From: Planctomycetota bacterium
Lineage (GTDB): Bacteria; Planctomycetota; Planctomycetia; Isosphaerales; Isosphaeraceae
DNA: 64,000 nt
Direction: 5' to 3'
Assembly (NCBI GenBank): GCA_028291545.1
Contig: JAQGHR010000057.1
Span: 102,313-166,312, forward strand
Position numbers and translations under genes: made by a program. Position 1 is the first letter of the stretch. Each line of letters opens with the position of its first letter. This document shows, piece after piece, positions 56,225-64,000 of this stretch. The notes under the pieces were generated by a model, which was given only the letters and a program-made list of their open reading frames with translations, was not told the origin of the DNA and ran no database searches.

Positions 56225-57898
56225 ATGGACGATCCTCGAATAAGAACGCCGGGACCGACCGAGCCCGGTCCCCGGACGTGGCTACGAGGGGCGATCATCC
56301 TGGTCGTCTCGGCCTCCCTCCTCGCGTCGGCGGTCGTCTATCTCGGCTATCACGCCTGGATCGCGTTCGACGCCGATGACACGAATCATCTGGAGACGCC
56401 GCTGGCGCTGGCCGTCGCCCGGCAACTTCACGACGGACCCTCGACGCTTTACGGGCCGTTCTCGGGAACTGATCCGCTCGTACTCATCCACGCCCCGCTC
56501 TACTATCGCCTCGCCGGTCTGGGCGCATGGCCGATAGCCCGTATGGGTGCGTCATCCATCGTCGCCGCCTTGATCGCCGGACGAACGCTCTCCCTGATCG
56601 GGATGATTCTGATCCTGATCGCGGCCGGTCGAATCGCGACTCAAGATCGCGAATCTCGCCTTGTCGGTGCCTGGGCGGCGCTCCTGACCGCCACATCTCC
56701 CGTCTTCGGTAGTTTCGCGTTCACGGTACGCCCGGACACGCTCGGGATCGCCTTCCAGACCATCGGTTTTGGCCTCGTTCTCAGGGCGATCTTATCTCGT
56801 GGAAAGGATGCGCATCGCCCGGGTTGGTCTGGATTCAAGAGCGAGTCCGGTGAGATGGAATCGAGTCCGTCCCACGCCTGGTCCCTGCCTCTCGCAGGAC
56901 TCATGTTCGGGCTCGCCGTCTGTGCCAAGCAGCATCTGATCGTCGCGGCGGGCGTTGCGGCGATCCTCCTACTAATCTCGGCGTTCCGGGGCCGGCTAAG
57001 CTTCGGGCTGGTGACCGTGAGCTTCCTGCTTGGCCTTCTGGTTCCCGCGGCCTACTACGGATGGGAGCAGTATGTCACCGATGGGAGGATGGCGGATTCG
57101 GTCGTGCAGCTTCCGAGTCAACTCCGAAAGATTGCACCGGCGGACTGGTCACACGTCAGGGAGGTATTTCTCACGGTCGCCAAACTCTCCGTCGGCCTGA
57201 TCGCGCTGGCCTTGAGCGTCCTTTTCGTCAGTCCCAGACGAGCCATAGTGGGTACCAGGCTCGACGCCACGCTCTGGGTCGTCTTGCTCGCCGAAATTGC
57301 CGCGATGATCCCCCTTTGCCTGGGCAGCACGGGCGCGTGGGTCAATTATGCGATGCCGGCGTTCGTGTGGGCCGCGATCCTCGTCGCCCGTGCGGCCATC
57401 CGCGTCCTGGACGCGCCGAAGCTTGGAGTCAGCTCCGTCGTGATCGGTCTGGCCGCCTTCGTGCTGTTCGCGAATGATGTCCGGCTCGCGGAGATCTCTT
57501 ACTCGTTCCGTCGAGATGGCCATCAGTTGATTTCCCAGGTCCTGGCCGATCCCACGGTCGCCGGCACGCCACGAAACCGCCGCTATTTCGTCGGCCAACC
57601 GCAGCTCAATCGCCTCTATGGGCGAACGGATCTGGCTCACGACGAGTGGCTCTATGCCTCCTACGAGGCCGCTCACATGGCCGAGCCTCGCTCGCAGTGG
57701 CTCCTGGCCGCCCTGACCGGCAACGATCCGGTATTGGGACATGCGCCACCCGACCCGGTGACGCTCGTGGTTGTTCCGTCGGACCTGAAACGTGGAGACT
57801 TCGTGTACGGTCTGGATGTCGCCCTGCCTCACCTCGGGTACAAGAATATCCAGCAATATGGGCGATATGCCGTCTGGTTGCGACGGTCGGGAGACTGA
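56225..57898 (+). CDS. GT-C type membrane glycosyltransferase-like protein
   Basis: A 557-aa protein with about 11 hydrophobic segments starts 13 bases after argJ (GAGGG SD). The first extracytosolic loop carries the acidic pair in AFDADDTNHLETPLAL, followed by HAPLYYRLAGLG, as in ArnT/PMT-family (GT39) enzymes that use polyprenyl-phosphate sugars. A C-terminal soluble tail of about 120 residues contains the conserved-looking RRYFVGQPQLNRLYGR. The donor and acceptor are unknown. An O-antigen ligase-type fold is less likely. Confidence 0.75.
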   Translation: MDDPRIRTPGPTEPGPRTWLRGAIILVVSASLLASAVVYLGYHAWIAFDADDTNHLETPLALAVARQLHDGPSTLYGPFSGTDPLVLIHAPLYYRLAGLGAWPIARMGASSIVAALIAGRTLSLIGMILILIAAGRIATQDRESRLVGAWAALLTATSPVFGSFAFTVRPDTLGIAFQTIGFGLVLRAILSRGKDAHRPGWSGFKSESGEMESSPSHAWSLPLAGLMFGLAVCAKQHLIVAAGVAAILLLISAFRGRLSFGLVTVSFLLGLLVPAAYYGWEQYVTDGRMADSVVQLPSQLRKIAPADWSHVREVFLTVAKLSVGLIALALSVLFVSPRRAIVGTRLDATLWVVLLAEIAAMIPLCLGSTGAWVNYAMPAFVWAAILVARAAIRVLDAPKLGVSSVVIGLAAFVLFANDVRLAEISYSFRRDGHQLISQVLADPTVAGTPRNRRYFVGQPQLNRLYGRTDLAHDEWLYASYEAAHMAEPRSQWLLAALTGNDPVLGHAPPDPVTLVVVPSDLKRGDFVYGLDVALPHLGYKNIQQYGRYAVWLRRSGD

Positions 57899-58040
57899 AA
57901 GTTCGAGCCGTCCGTCTCGGCGGTCTTGCCTCTGCTAGGCCAGACGTGGTTGCCGAGAGAGGTTCTCCGGGACATGATGAAGAGGAGCCGGATATCGCCT
58001 TCACTGGATCGCGTCGCCCGCTCCTGAGGCACTGCGCACC

Positions 58041-58505
58041 GTGGACGTCGAACGATCCCATGATCCGCCCGATCCCGAGTTCGTCTCGCAGCGCCCCGGC
58101 CTCCTGAGCGGTGGCCTGGGCACCGAGCCGGAAGTTTACCTGCGCGTCGTGGCCAATCCGTTCCTCGGATTCCTGTATCTCGTCGTCTGGCTGGTCGCCC
58201 TCTATCATTCCTCGTTCGGAGAATTCGCCGGGCCGTTGACCCCGATGCTCCTGGTCATGATGACGGCCTCCCTCGCCTTGTTGCCGAATTTCATGCAATT
58301 CCACTGCCTGGACTGTGGAGGCACCGGCCGTTTTCTTCGCTGGCGCAAGCACGTCTGCCAGCGTGCGATGGAGCGACGGGACTCGGGACGTCCGCGGCGG
58401 TTCCGGGGCCCCAGCCCGCCCCTCCAGGTCGTGCTCTGGCTCTGGGCACTGGTGGCCTTCGCGATGATGCTGAACGCGCTTGGCCTGATCGCGTCCTCGC
58501 CTTGA
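58041..58505 (+). CDS. Small membrane protein with a Cys-rich loop
   Basis: The GTG-start 154-aa protein has two TM hairpin segments (FLGFLYLVVWLVALYHSSF and PMLLVMMTASLALLPNFM), then a zinc-finger-like loop HCLDCGGTGRFLRWRKHVC, then a final TM helix (VVLWLWALVAFAMMLNALGL). CxxC plus a later Cys and His could bind a metal. I do not recognise the family. It stands between the GT-C gene and metH on the same strand, with gaps of about 140 and 135 bases. Confidence 0.55.
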   Translation: MDVERSHDPPDPEFVSQRPGLLSGGLGTEPEVYLRVVANPFLGFLYLVVWLVALYHSSFGEFAGPLTPMLLVMMTASLALLPNFMQFHCLDCGGTGRFLRWRKHVCQRAMERRDSGRPRRFRGPSPPLQVVLWLWALVAFAMMLNALGLIASSP

Positions 58506-58640
58506 CAGGCCATCGGAAATCGCCCGATAATCGGACGCCTCCCGCCCGAACTGCGATTCTTCTCCGCGAACTCAAGCCACTATGACGTGGATCGTTCCGT
58601 CGTTTCTTGACGAACCCATCCCGCCCCGGAAGACGTCATC

Positions 58641-61600
58641 ATGCACCGTTCCGCTGCCTCGACGACCCAGGACCTTCTCGACACGATCCTGGCCGAGCGG
58701 ATCATGGTCCTCGATGGTTCGATGGGCGCGTTGATCTTCTCGAAGGAATTGAAGGAGGAGGATGCGCGCGGGAGCCGATTTGCCTCGCATCCGGAAGACA
58801 AGTTTCTGAAGAATTGCACCGATCTCCTGAGCTTGACCCAACCCGAAATCATCGATGAGATTCATCGAGCCTACCTCGAGGCAGGCGCGGACATCATCGA
58901 GACCAACACGTTCAACGCGACCGCCTATGGCATGGAGGAGTTCTCGCTTCAGGAGCATGTCGTTGAGATTAACCGGCGGGCCACGGACATCGCCCGCCGG
59001 GCGGCGGACGATTTCACGCGCCGGAACCCCGACAAGCCTCGCTTCGTGGCCGGCTCGATCGGCCCGACCAGCAAGAACCTCTCGCTCGGTCTCGGTGCCG
59101 ACCCCGGCTGGCGCGCCGTCACTTTTGATGAAGTCGCCGCCAACTACAAAGTCCAGATTCGAGCCCTGATCGAGGCCGGTGTGGACCTCTTGTTGCCGGA
59201 GACCTCATTCGACACCCTGGTCATGAAGGCCTGCCTCTTCGCGATCGAGCAGGTCTTTGAGGAACTGGGCCACCGCATCCCCGTGATGATCTCGGGCACC
59301 ATTTTCGACAACGGCGCCACCCTGTCCGCTCAATTGCCCGAGTCGTTTTATCTGTCGGTCTCTCATATCGACGCCATGAGCGTGGGCCTGAATTGCGCGG
59401 TGGGCGTGGACCAGATGAGACCGGCGTTGGAGAGCCTCGCGCAGGTCTGCAAGACCCGGATTTCTTGCTACCCGAATGCCGGGATGCCCGATGGCATGGG
59501 CGGCTTCCTCGGCGACCGCGACCACATGGCCCGCACCCTGGGCGAGTTCGCCCGCAACGGTTGGCTGAACCTGGTGGGTGGCTGCTGCGGGACTCGTCCC
59601 GACTGGATCGCGGCGATTGCCCGAGAAGTGGCGGGTGTTGCCCCTCGCAAGGTCCCCGATCTTCCGGCCCTCTCCGCCTTCTGCGGCACGATGCCGCTGG
59701 TGGTCCGCCCCGAGTCCAACTTCGTCATGGTCGGCGAGCGTACCAACATCACCGGCTCGAAGAAATTCGCCCGACTGATCAAGGACGAGAAATATGAAGA
59801 GGCGCTGGCCATCGCCCGCGAGCAGGTCGAAAACGGCGCCAACATTCTCGATGTCAACGTGGACGAGGGCATGATCGACGGGGTCGCGGCGATGACCCGC
59901 TTCCTCAACATGATCTCGGCCGAGCCCAAGGTTCAGCCCGTCCCGATCATGATTGACAGCTCGAACTGGGACGTGATCGAAGCCGGGCTCAAGTGCGTCC
60001 AGGGTAAGTCCATCGTCAACTCGATCAGTCTGAAAGAGGGGGTCGAGAAGTTCCTGCATCAGGCCCGCCTGGTTCGCCGCTACGGCGCGGCCGTGGTGGT
60101 GATGGCGTTCACCGACGATGGTGTGATTCCGGGCATCCCGAAAGGGCAAGCGGTCACGCGGGAAGATAAGGTCACGATCTGCTCACACGCCTATAAGCTC
60201 CTGACCGAGGAAGTCGGCTTCCCCCCATCCGATATCATCTTCGACGCCAACATCCTCACGGTCGGCACCGGGATGGAGGAACACGCCAACTATGCCGTCG
60301 AGTTCATCGAGGCGGTTCGAGAGCTGAAGCGTCTCTTCCCCGAATCCAAGACCTCGGGCGGCGTCTCCAACGTCTCGTTCTCCTTCCGCGGAAACGACAC
60401 GGTCCGGGAGGCGATGAATGCCGCGTTCCTCTATCACGCAATCAAGGCCGGGCTGGACATGGGGATCGTCAACCCCGGACAGCTCGAAGTCTACGAGGAG
60501 ATCCCCAAGGAACTTCTGGAACGCGTCGAGGACGTGCTTCTGAACCGCCGACCCGACGCGACCGATCGCCTGACCGACTACGCGGAGACGGTGAAGAAGA
60601 AAGGCAAGAAGGCGGACACGAAGGCCCTCGCCTGGCGCGAGGCCCCGGTCAACGAGCGGCTCAAGCACGCGCTCATCCAGGGGATTACCGACTTCATCGA
60701 CGCTGACACCGAGGAGGCTCGCCAGAACTTCGAGCGGCCGCTCTCGATCATCGAAGGGCCGCTGATGGACGGCATGAACGTCGTCGGCGACCTCTTCGGC
60801 GCGGGCAAGATGTTCCTGCCGCAGGTCGTCAAGTCCGCTCGAGTCATGAAAAAGGCTGTCGCGTATCTCATGCCGTTCATGGAAGCCGAGAAGCTCAAGA
60901 ACGGCGGCGGCGAACGGCAAGCTCGGGGCAAGGTGGTCATCGCAACCGTCAAGGGGGACGTCCACGATATCGGCAAGAACATCGTCGGGGTCGTGCTTGG
61001 ATGTAACGATTACGAGATCATCGACCTCGGCGTCATGGTCCCGTGCGAAACGATTCTTCGGGCCGCTCGCGAGCATTCCGCCGACATGGTGGGCCTGTCC
61101 GGCTTGATCACCCCGAGCCTTGAGGAGATGGTCCATGTCGCCCGCGAGATGCAACGCGAAGGGTTCACGATGCCCCTCCTCATCGGTGGTGCGACCACCA
61201 GCGCCCGCCACACGGCCGTGAAAATTGCGCCGGCCTATTCCGGCCCGGTGGTCCACGTCCGGGACGCCTCACGCTCGGTCAACGTGGTCGATCAACTCAA
61301 TCGCGATGAGACCCGCCCTGAATTCGATCGCGAGAACCGAGCCTCGCAGGAAAGCGAACGCGTGTCCTTCTCGCGTCGTCGCCAGCGAAAGCTCGTGCCC
61401 TACGATGACACCGTGAAGCGGAAGTTTTCCATCGATTGGGCCATGTCTCACGTCCCCAAGCCGTCGTTCACCGGCGCCCGGGTCGTGCGAGACTTCCCCC
61501 TCGCGGAGCTCGTGCACTACATCGATTGGTCTCCGTTCTTCATGACCTGGGAATTGAAGGGTAAGTATCCGAAAATCTTTGACGATCCCCAGTTCGGAGC

Positions 61601-62372
61601 GGAGGCTCGGAAGACGTTCGATGAGGGCCAAGCCCTTCTGCAAAAGCTCGTGAGGACGGACGCCCTCAAGGCCCACGGCGTGTACGGCTTCTTCCCCGCC
61701 AATGCCGACGGCGAGGACGTCATCCTGTACCGCGACGAGACACGATCGAGTCAACTTGTCCGATTTCCCATGTTGCGGCAGCAATGGGAACGCGAAGGCC
61801 AGAAAGACTTCCGATCCCTGGCCGATTACGTCGCGCCGGTTGAGTCCGGGATCGCGGATTACGTCGGTGCGTTCGCCGTGACGGCCGGTCATGGAATCGA
61901 GTCGATCCTGGCCGAATGCCGCGCCGACCACGACGATTACTCGGCGATCATGGCCGAGGCGCTCGCGGACCGCTTGGTTGAGGCGTTTGCCGAACGGCTT
62001 CATCAGATGGCCCGTCGCGACTGGGGCTACGGCAGAGAGGAGCGGCTCTCACCCGAGGATCTGATCGAAGAGAAATATCATGGCATCCGTCCGGCACCAG
62101 GCTATCCATCCTGCCCGGATCACACGGACAAGGCCGCGATCTGGAAGCTTCTGGACGTCGAGGACTCGACCGGAATCCGCCTGACGGAGAGCTTCGCGAT
62201 GTATCCCGGCGCGTCCGTGAGCGGCTTCTATTTCAGCCATCCCGAGGCGCGATATTTCGCCGTCGACCTCCTGACGAAAGACCAGGTCATTTCGTACGCC
62301 TCGCGGAAGCAGCGACCCGTCGCGGAGGTCGAACGTTGGCTCGCACCCAATCTTGGATATGACCCGGATTGA
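58641..62372 (+). CDS. metH: Cobalamin-dependent methionine synthase (MetH)
   Basis: MetH transfers a methyl group from methyltetrahydrofolate via methylcobalamin to homocysteine. The 1243-aa protein has all four modules: homocysteine domain with Zn ligands in GLNCAVG (near 252) and GGCCGT (near 315); pterin domain with [20 protein letters not shown]12 cap and Rossmann domain with [14 protein letters not shown] (near 773; its His is the cobalt ligand); and the SAM-dependent activation domain with [16 protein letters not shown] and [13 protein letters not shown]. Length and order match E. coli MetH. No cobalamin riboswitch-like structure is visible in the 135 bases upstream. Confidence 0.98.
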   Translation: MHRSAASTTQDLLDTILAERIMVLDGSMGALIFSKELKEEDARGSRFASHPEDKFLKNCTDLLSLTQPEIIDEIHRAYLEAGADIIETNTFNATAYGMEEFSLQEHVVEINRRATDIARRAADDFTRRNPDKPRFVAGSIGPTSKNLSLGLGADPGWRAVTFDEVAANYKVQIRALIEAGVDLLLPETSFDTLVMKACLFAIEQVFEELGHRIPVMISGTIFDNGATLSAQLPESFYLSVSHIDAMSVGLNCAVGVDQMRPALESLAQVCKTRISCYPNAGMPDGMGGFLGDRDHMARTLGEFARNGWLNLVGGCCGTRPDWIAAIAREVAGVAPRKVPDLPALSAFCGTMPLVVRPESNFVMVGERTNITGSKKFARLIKDEKYEEALAIAREQVENGANILDVNVDEGMIDGVAAMTRFLNMISAEPKVQPVPIMIDSSNWDVIEAGLKCVQGKSIVNSISLKEGVEKFLHQARLVRRYGAAVVVMAFTDDGVIPGIPKGQAVTREDKVTICSHAYKLLTEEVGFPPSDIIFDANILTVGTGMEEHANYAVEFIEAVRELKRLFPESKTSGGVSNVSFSFRGNDTVREAMNAAFLYHAIKAGLDMGIVNPGQLEVYEEIPKELLERVEDVLLNRRPDATDRLTDYAETVKKKGKKADTKALAWREAPVNERLKHALIQGITDFIDADTEEARQNFERPLSIIEGPLMDGMNVVGDLFGAGKMFLPQVVKSARVMKKAVAYLMPFMEAEKLKNGGGERQARGKVVIATVKGDVHDIGKNIVGVVLGCNDYEIIDLGVMVPCETILRAAREHSADMVGLSGLITPSLEEMVHVAREMQREGFTMPLLIGGATTSARHTAVKIAPAYSGPVVHVRDASRSVNVVDQLNRDETRPEFDRENRASQESERVSFSRRRQRKLVPYDDTVKRKFSIDWAMSHVPKPSFTGARVVRDFPLAELVHYIDWSPFFMTWELKGKYPKIFDDPQFGAEARKTFDEGQALLQKLVRTDALKAHGVYGFFPANADGEDVILYRDETRSSQLVRFPMLRQQWEREGQKDFRSLADYVAPVESGIADYVGAFAVTAGHGIESILAECRADHDDYSAIMAEALADRLVEAFAERLHQMARRDWGYGREERLSPEDLIEEKYHGIRPAPGYPSCPDHTDKAAIWKLLDVEDSTGIRLTESFAMYPGASVSGFYFSHPEARYFAVDLLTKDQVISYASRKQRPVAEVERWLAPNLGYDPD

Positions 62373-62410
62373 TGCGAGGCGCATTCGGCGTCGGATTTGC
62401 TCCAACGGTC

Positions 62411-62444
62411 CTCGCGGAGAGGTCCGTATCGGCATCTCCGCGAG
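62411..62444 (+). other. Hairpin between metH and the small secreted-protein gene
   Basis: CTCGCGGAGA and TCTCCGCGAG form a perfect 10-bp stem with a 14-base loop, ending eight bases before the next ATG. There is no T tract, so it could be a weak terminator of metH or a translational control structure. Confidence 0.35.
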
Positions 62445-62452
62445 TATGAGCC

Positions 62453-62953
62453 ATGAAACCTGACTTTTTCTCGGTGCCGGTCCTCGTTCTGATCGGTCTG
62501 GCTGGCGCCACGACAGGTCAGTCGACTTCGGATCCTCCGAATCAATCCAAGGCGACTCGATCGTCACCCTCGGAACGGCCCCAGGGCACGAGCAGCCGAA
62601 GGACCGGTTCGGACTATTCTTACTCTAACTCGTATCCATATCATTCGCGGACCGCACCGCAACCACCTCAGTATCACCGGGACTTCGATCCCGGCTATCG
62701 GAACCCCGGTGGCGTCGGTCGCAGAGCGGAATATTACGGGCCGCCCGAGACCTTCGAGAGGCCTTCAGTCCCCGAACGAGTCGCGCGGTTTGGCGACGGC
62801 CCTTCCGCAATCTCGCGAGAAGCCCAGATTCGCGCGCAACAACAAGGGATTGAACGAACCCAGACGCTCAATCAGCACATCGACGCGTATGGCCGCCCCC
62901 TGGGTGTCGGGTATGGATACGGATTCGGGTTCCTCGGAGGGATTCCCTTCTGA
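62453..62953 (+). CDS. Small secreted Pro/Ser/Tyr-rich protein
   Basis: The 166-aa product has a short signal peptide (FFSVPVLVLIGLAGATTG) and is then low complexity and disordered, rich in Ser, Pro, Arg, Tyr and Gln (SYSNSYPYHSRTAPQPPQ). It ends with an aromatic-glycine tail (GVGYGYGFGFLGGIPF). No domain is recognised. It resembles small planctomycete surface proteins in composition only. The stop lies 10 bases from the convergent stop of the TPR gene. Confidence 0.6.
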   Translation: MKPDFFSVPVLVLIGLAGATTGQSTSDPPNQSKATRSSPSERPQGTSSRRTGSDYSYSNSYPYHSRTAPQPPQYHRDFDPGYRNPGGVGRRAEYYGPPETFERPSVPERVARFGDGPSAISREAQIRAQQQGIERTQTLNQHIDAYGRPLGVGYGYGFGFLGGIPF

Positions 62954-62963
62954 AAACGTCTCC

Positions 62964-63731
62964 TCAACCTCCCGGACCCTTGACCTCCTTCACGATCTTC
63001 GTCATCAGGCTCTGGGCTTCCTGCCGGTGCAAGAATCGTCCCTTGGCCGCGATCGCCGCCTCCAGGAGCGGCTTCGCTTCGCCGGCACGACCACGCTCGG
63101 CAAGGTAACGGGCGAATTCGAACACCAGGTCCGCGGAAAGTGGCCCCGAACCGGCCGCGGCGCTCAGGTAGCGCTCCGCATCCTCCGGGATTCCCGATCG
63201 AAGGGCGACGACACCTCGTACTGCAATGGCATCGGGCGATGAGGGAGCGAGCCTCAAGACCAGGTCGCAGACCTTCTGTGCTCGCCTTTTTTTGACCGGA
63301 TCGGACTGTTCGACCAGGGATAAGGCCCAGAGTCCGCCGATACCCGCATCGGTTGGCGATTCGACGTGCAGGGCCTGGAACGTCTGTTCCGCTCGTTGAA
63401 AATCCTTCTTGAGTAGCAGGATCTGTCCGCGGAGCAATCTCGGTTCCACGGCCGTCGGTGCGTATTTTTCGGCCTGCTCGGCGTGCGCCTCGGCCTCGTC
63501 GATCCGGCCCCTGTCCACCAGCCACGAGGCAAACGCCATGTGAACCCTGGGATCGGTCGGCCCATAGGTCAGAGCGGCCTGGAAGCACTTCTCCGCCTTC
63601 GTCCCTTCCCCAGATTCCATGTACAGTGACGCCAGGATCGGCCCGGCCGGACCGAAATTCGTGTCGAGCGCGGCCGCCTTCTTCAACTCCTCGGCCGCGA
63701 GGTTCCGACGAGTCGTGCGAAAGAGGACCAC
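62964..63731 (-). CDS. TPR-repeat protein, 5' end uncertain
   Basis: The GTG at 63731 gives 255 aa of tetratricopeptide repeats (ELKKAAALDTNFGPAGPILA, AEKCFQAALTYGPTDPRVHM, RAEQTFQALHVESPTDAGIG) with no signal peptide or other domain. The frame upstream stays open to 63917 and its translation continues the TPR pattern (WATAESILRNWLAIDPRSAE), but that stretch contains no ATG, GTG or TTG. Either the real start is non-standard, the gene has a frameshift, or an assembly error is present near 63850-63920. The gene converges on the small secreted-protein gene. Confidence 0.7.
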   Translation of the reverse strand: MVLFRTTRRNLAAEELKKAAALDTNFGPAGPILASLYMESGEGTKAEKCFQAALTYGPTDPRVHMAFASWLVDRGRIDEAEAHAEQAEKYAPTAVEPRLLRGQILLLKKDFQRAEQTFQALHVESPTDAGIGGLWALSLVEQSDPVKKRRAQKVCDLVLRLAPSSPDAIAVRGVVALRSGIPEDAERYLSAAAGSGPLSADLVFEFARYLAERGRAGEAKPLLEAAIAAKGRFLHRQEAQSLMTKIVKEVKGPGG

Positions 63732-64000
63732 GCCCAGCCTCTGGTGAGCCTCGGCGCTACGCGGGTCGATCGCCAGCCAGTTCCGGAGGATGGATTCCGC
63801 CGTGGCCCAGTCGCTCCGCTTCTCGGCGATCGCCGCCGGAGCCGCGAAGATATCGACCGTGGTCTCGGTCTTTCCTCGTGGCCTAACTGTGTTGCACGAT
63901 CCCTCGGTCTTCGTGTATCACAGGCCGGTGACGCAACTGGGCATCGCCTTGAGGATTGCACCGGCGGAGCCGCGCCATGGACGATCTCTCCCGCTTCTGC

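Noticed and set aside
58506-58640. Possible cobalamin or SAM riboswitch before metH
   Set aside because: Only 135 bases, with no B12-box-like sequence or matching stems seen.

Overview
The window looks like a chromosomal segment of a GC-rich planctomycete, most likely from the Isosphaeraceae/Gemmatales side of the phylum (taxonomy is inferred). The evidence is the family content: two DUF1559 pilin-like proteins, a PSCyt1/DUF1549/DUF1553 protein next to a Tat-exported DUF1501 protein, a PVC-type heme-binding dehydrogenase-like giant, LEPR-XLL secreted proteins, a Cys-rich YTV-repeat envelope protein, and an ECF sigma factor fused to a membrane anchor and exported domains. I see no phage, IS element, CRISPR array, rRNA or recognisable tRNA.

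Layout. 1-8.7 kb: the end of an SGNH hydrolase, exported MsrA, an ABC-F ATPase, a small LEPR-XLL-like protein, an exported beta-propeller protein, an enolase-superfamily enzyme and a GT28 diacylglycerol glycosyltransferase. 8.8-13.1 kb: the PSCyt1/DUF1549/DUF1553 plus DUF1501 pair. 13.1-16.4 kb: a minus-strand run encoding a phosphoethanolamine methyltransferase-like enzyme, an APC permease and a phosphatidylcholine-synthase-like enzyme. This looks like a choline-lipid module. 17-22.8 kb: a 1534-aa membrane-anchored TPR protein with a strong terminator, then a DUF1559 protein. 23.4-27.5 kb: a 1351-aa LEPR-XLL protein with four copies of a WxGQDG repeat domain around a beta-helix. 27.5-30.3 kb: a GT2-GtrA fusion, an ABM monooxygenase-like protein and MnmA. 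30.6-33.3 kb: an ECF sigma factor fused to a TM anchor, two TIGR03067 domains, a coiled coil and a Poly_export-like domain. 33.4-40.1 kb: the heme-binding giant, a second DUF1559 protein and a YfaP/DUF2135-like protein. 40.3-42.7 kb: LarB, NAD(P)H-hydrate dehydratase and a coiled-coil protein.

43-56 kb: a dispersed arginine biosynthesis region (argB, argD, argF, argJ). It is interleaved with membrane proteins, RNase PH, a secreted protein, the RdgB/HAM1 pyrophosphatase, an AlkD-like protein, the YTV protein and an SDR. 56-64 kb: a GT-C type membrane glycosyltransferase-like protein, a small membrane protein, cobalamin-dependent methionine synthase, a small secreted protein, and a TPR protein whose 5' end is abnormal.

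The most notable items are the methyltransferase/permease/Pcs operon, the sigma factor joined to a polysaccharide-export-like domain, and the WxGQDG-repeat adhesin-like protein. Start codons were moved from the ORF track wherever a Shine-Dalgarno sequence, signal peptide, overlap or family length favoured a different one. Promoters and terminators were found by eye only.
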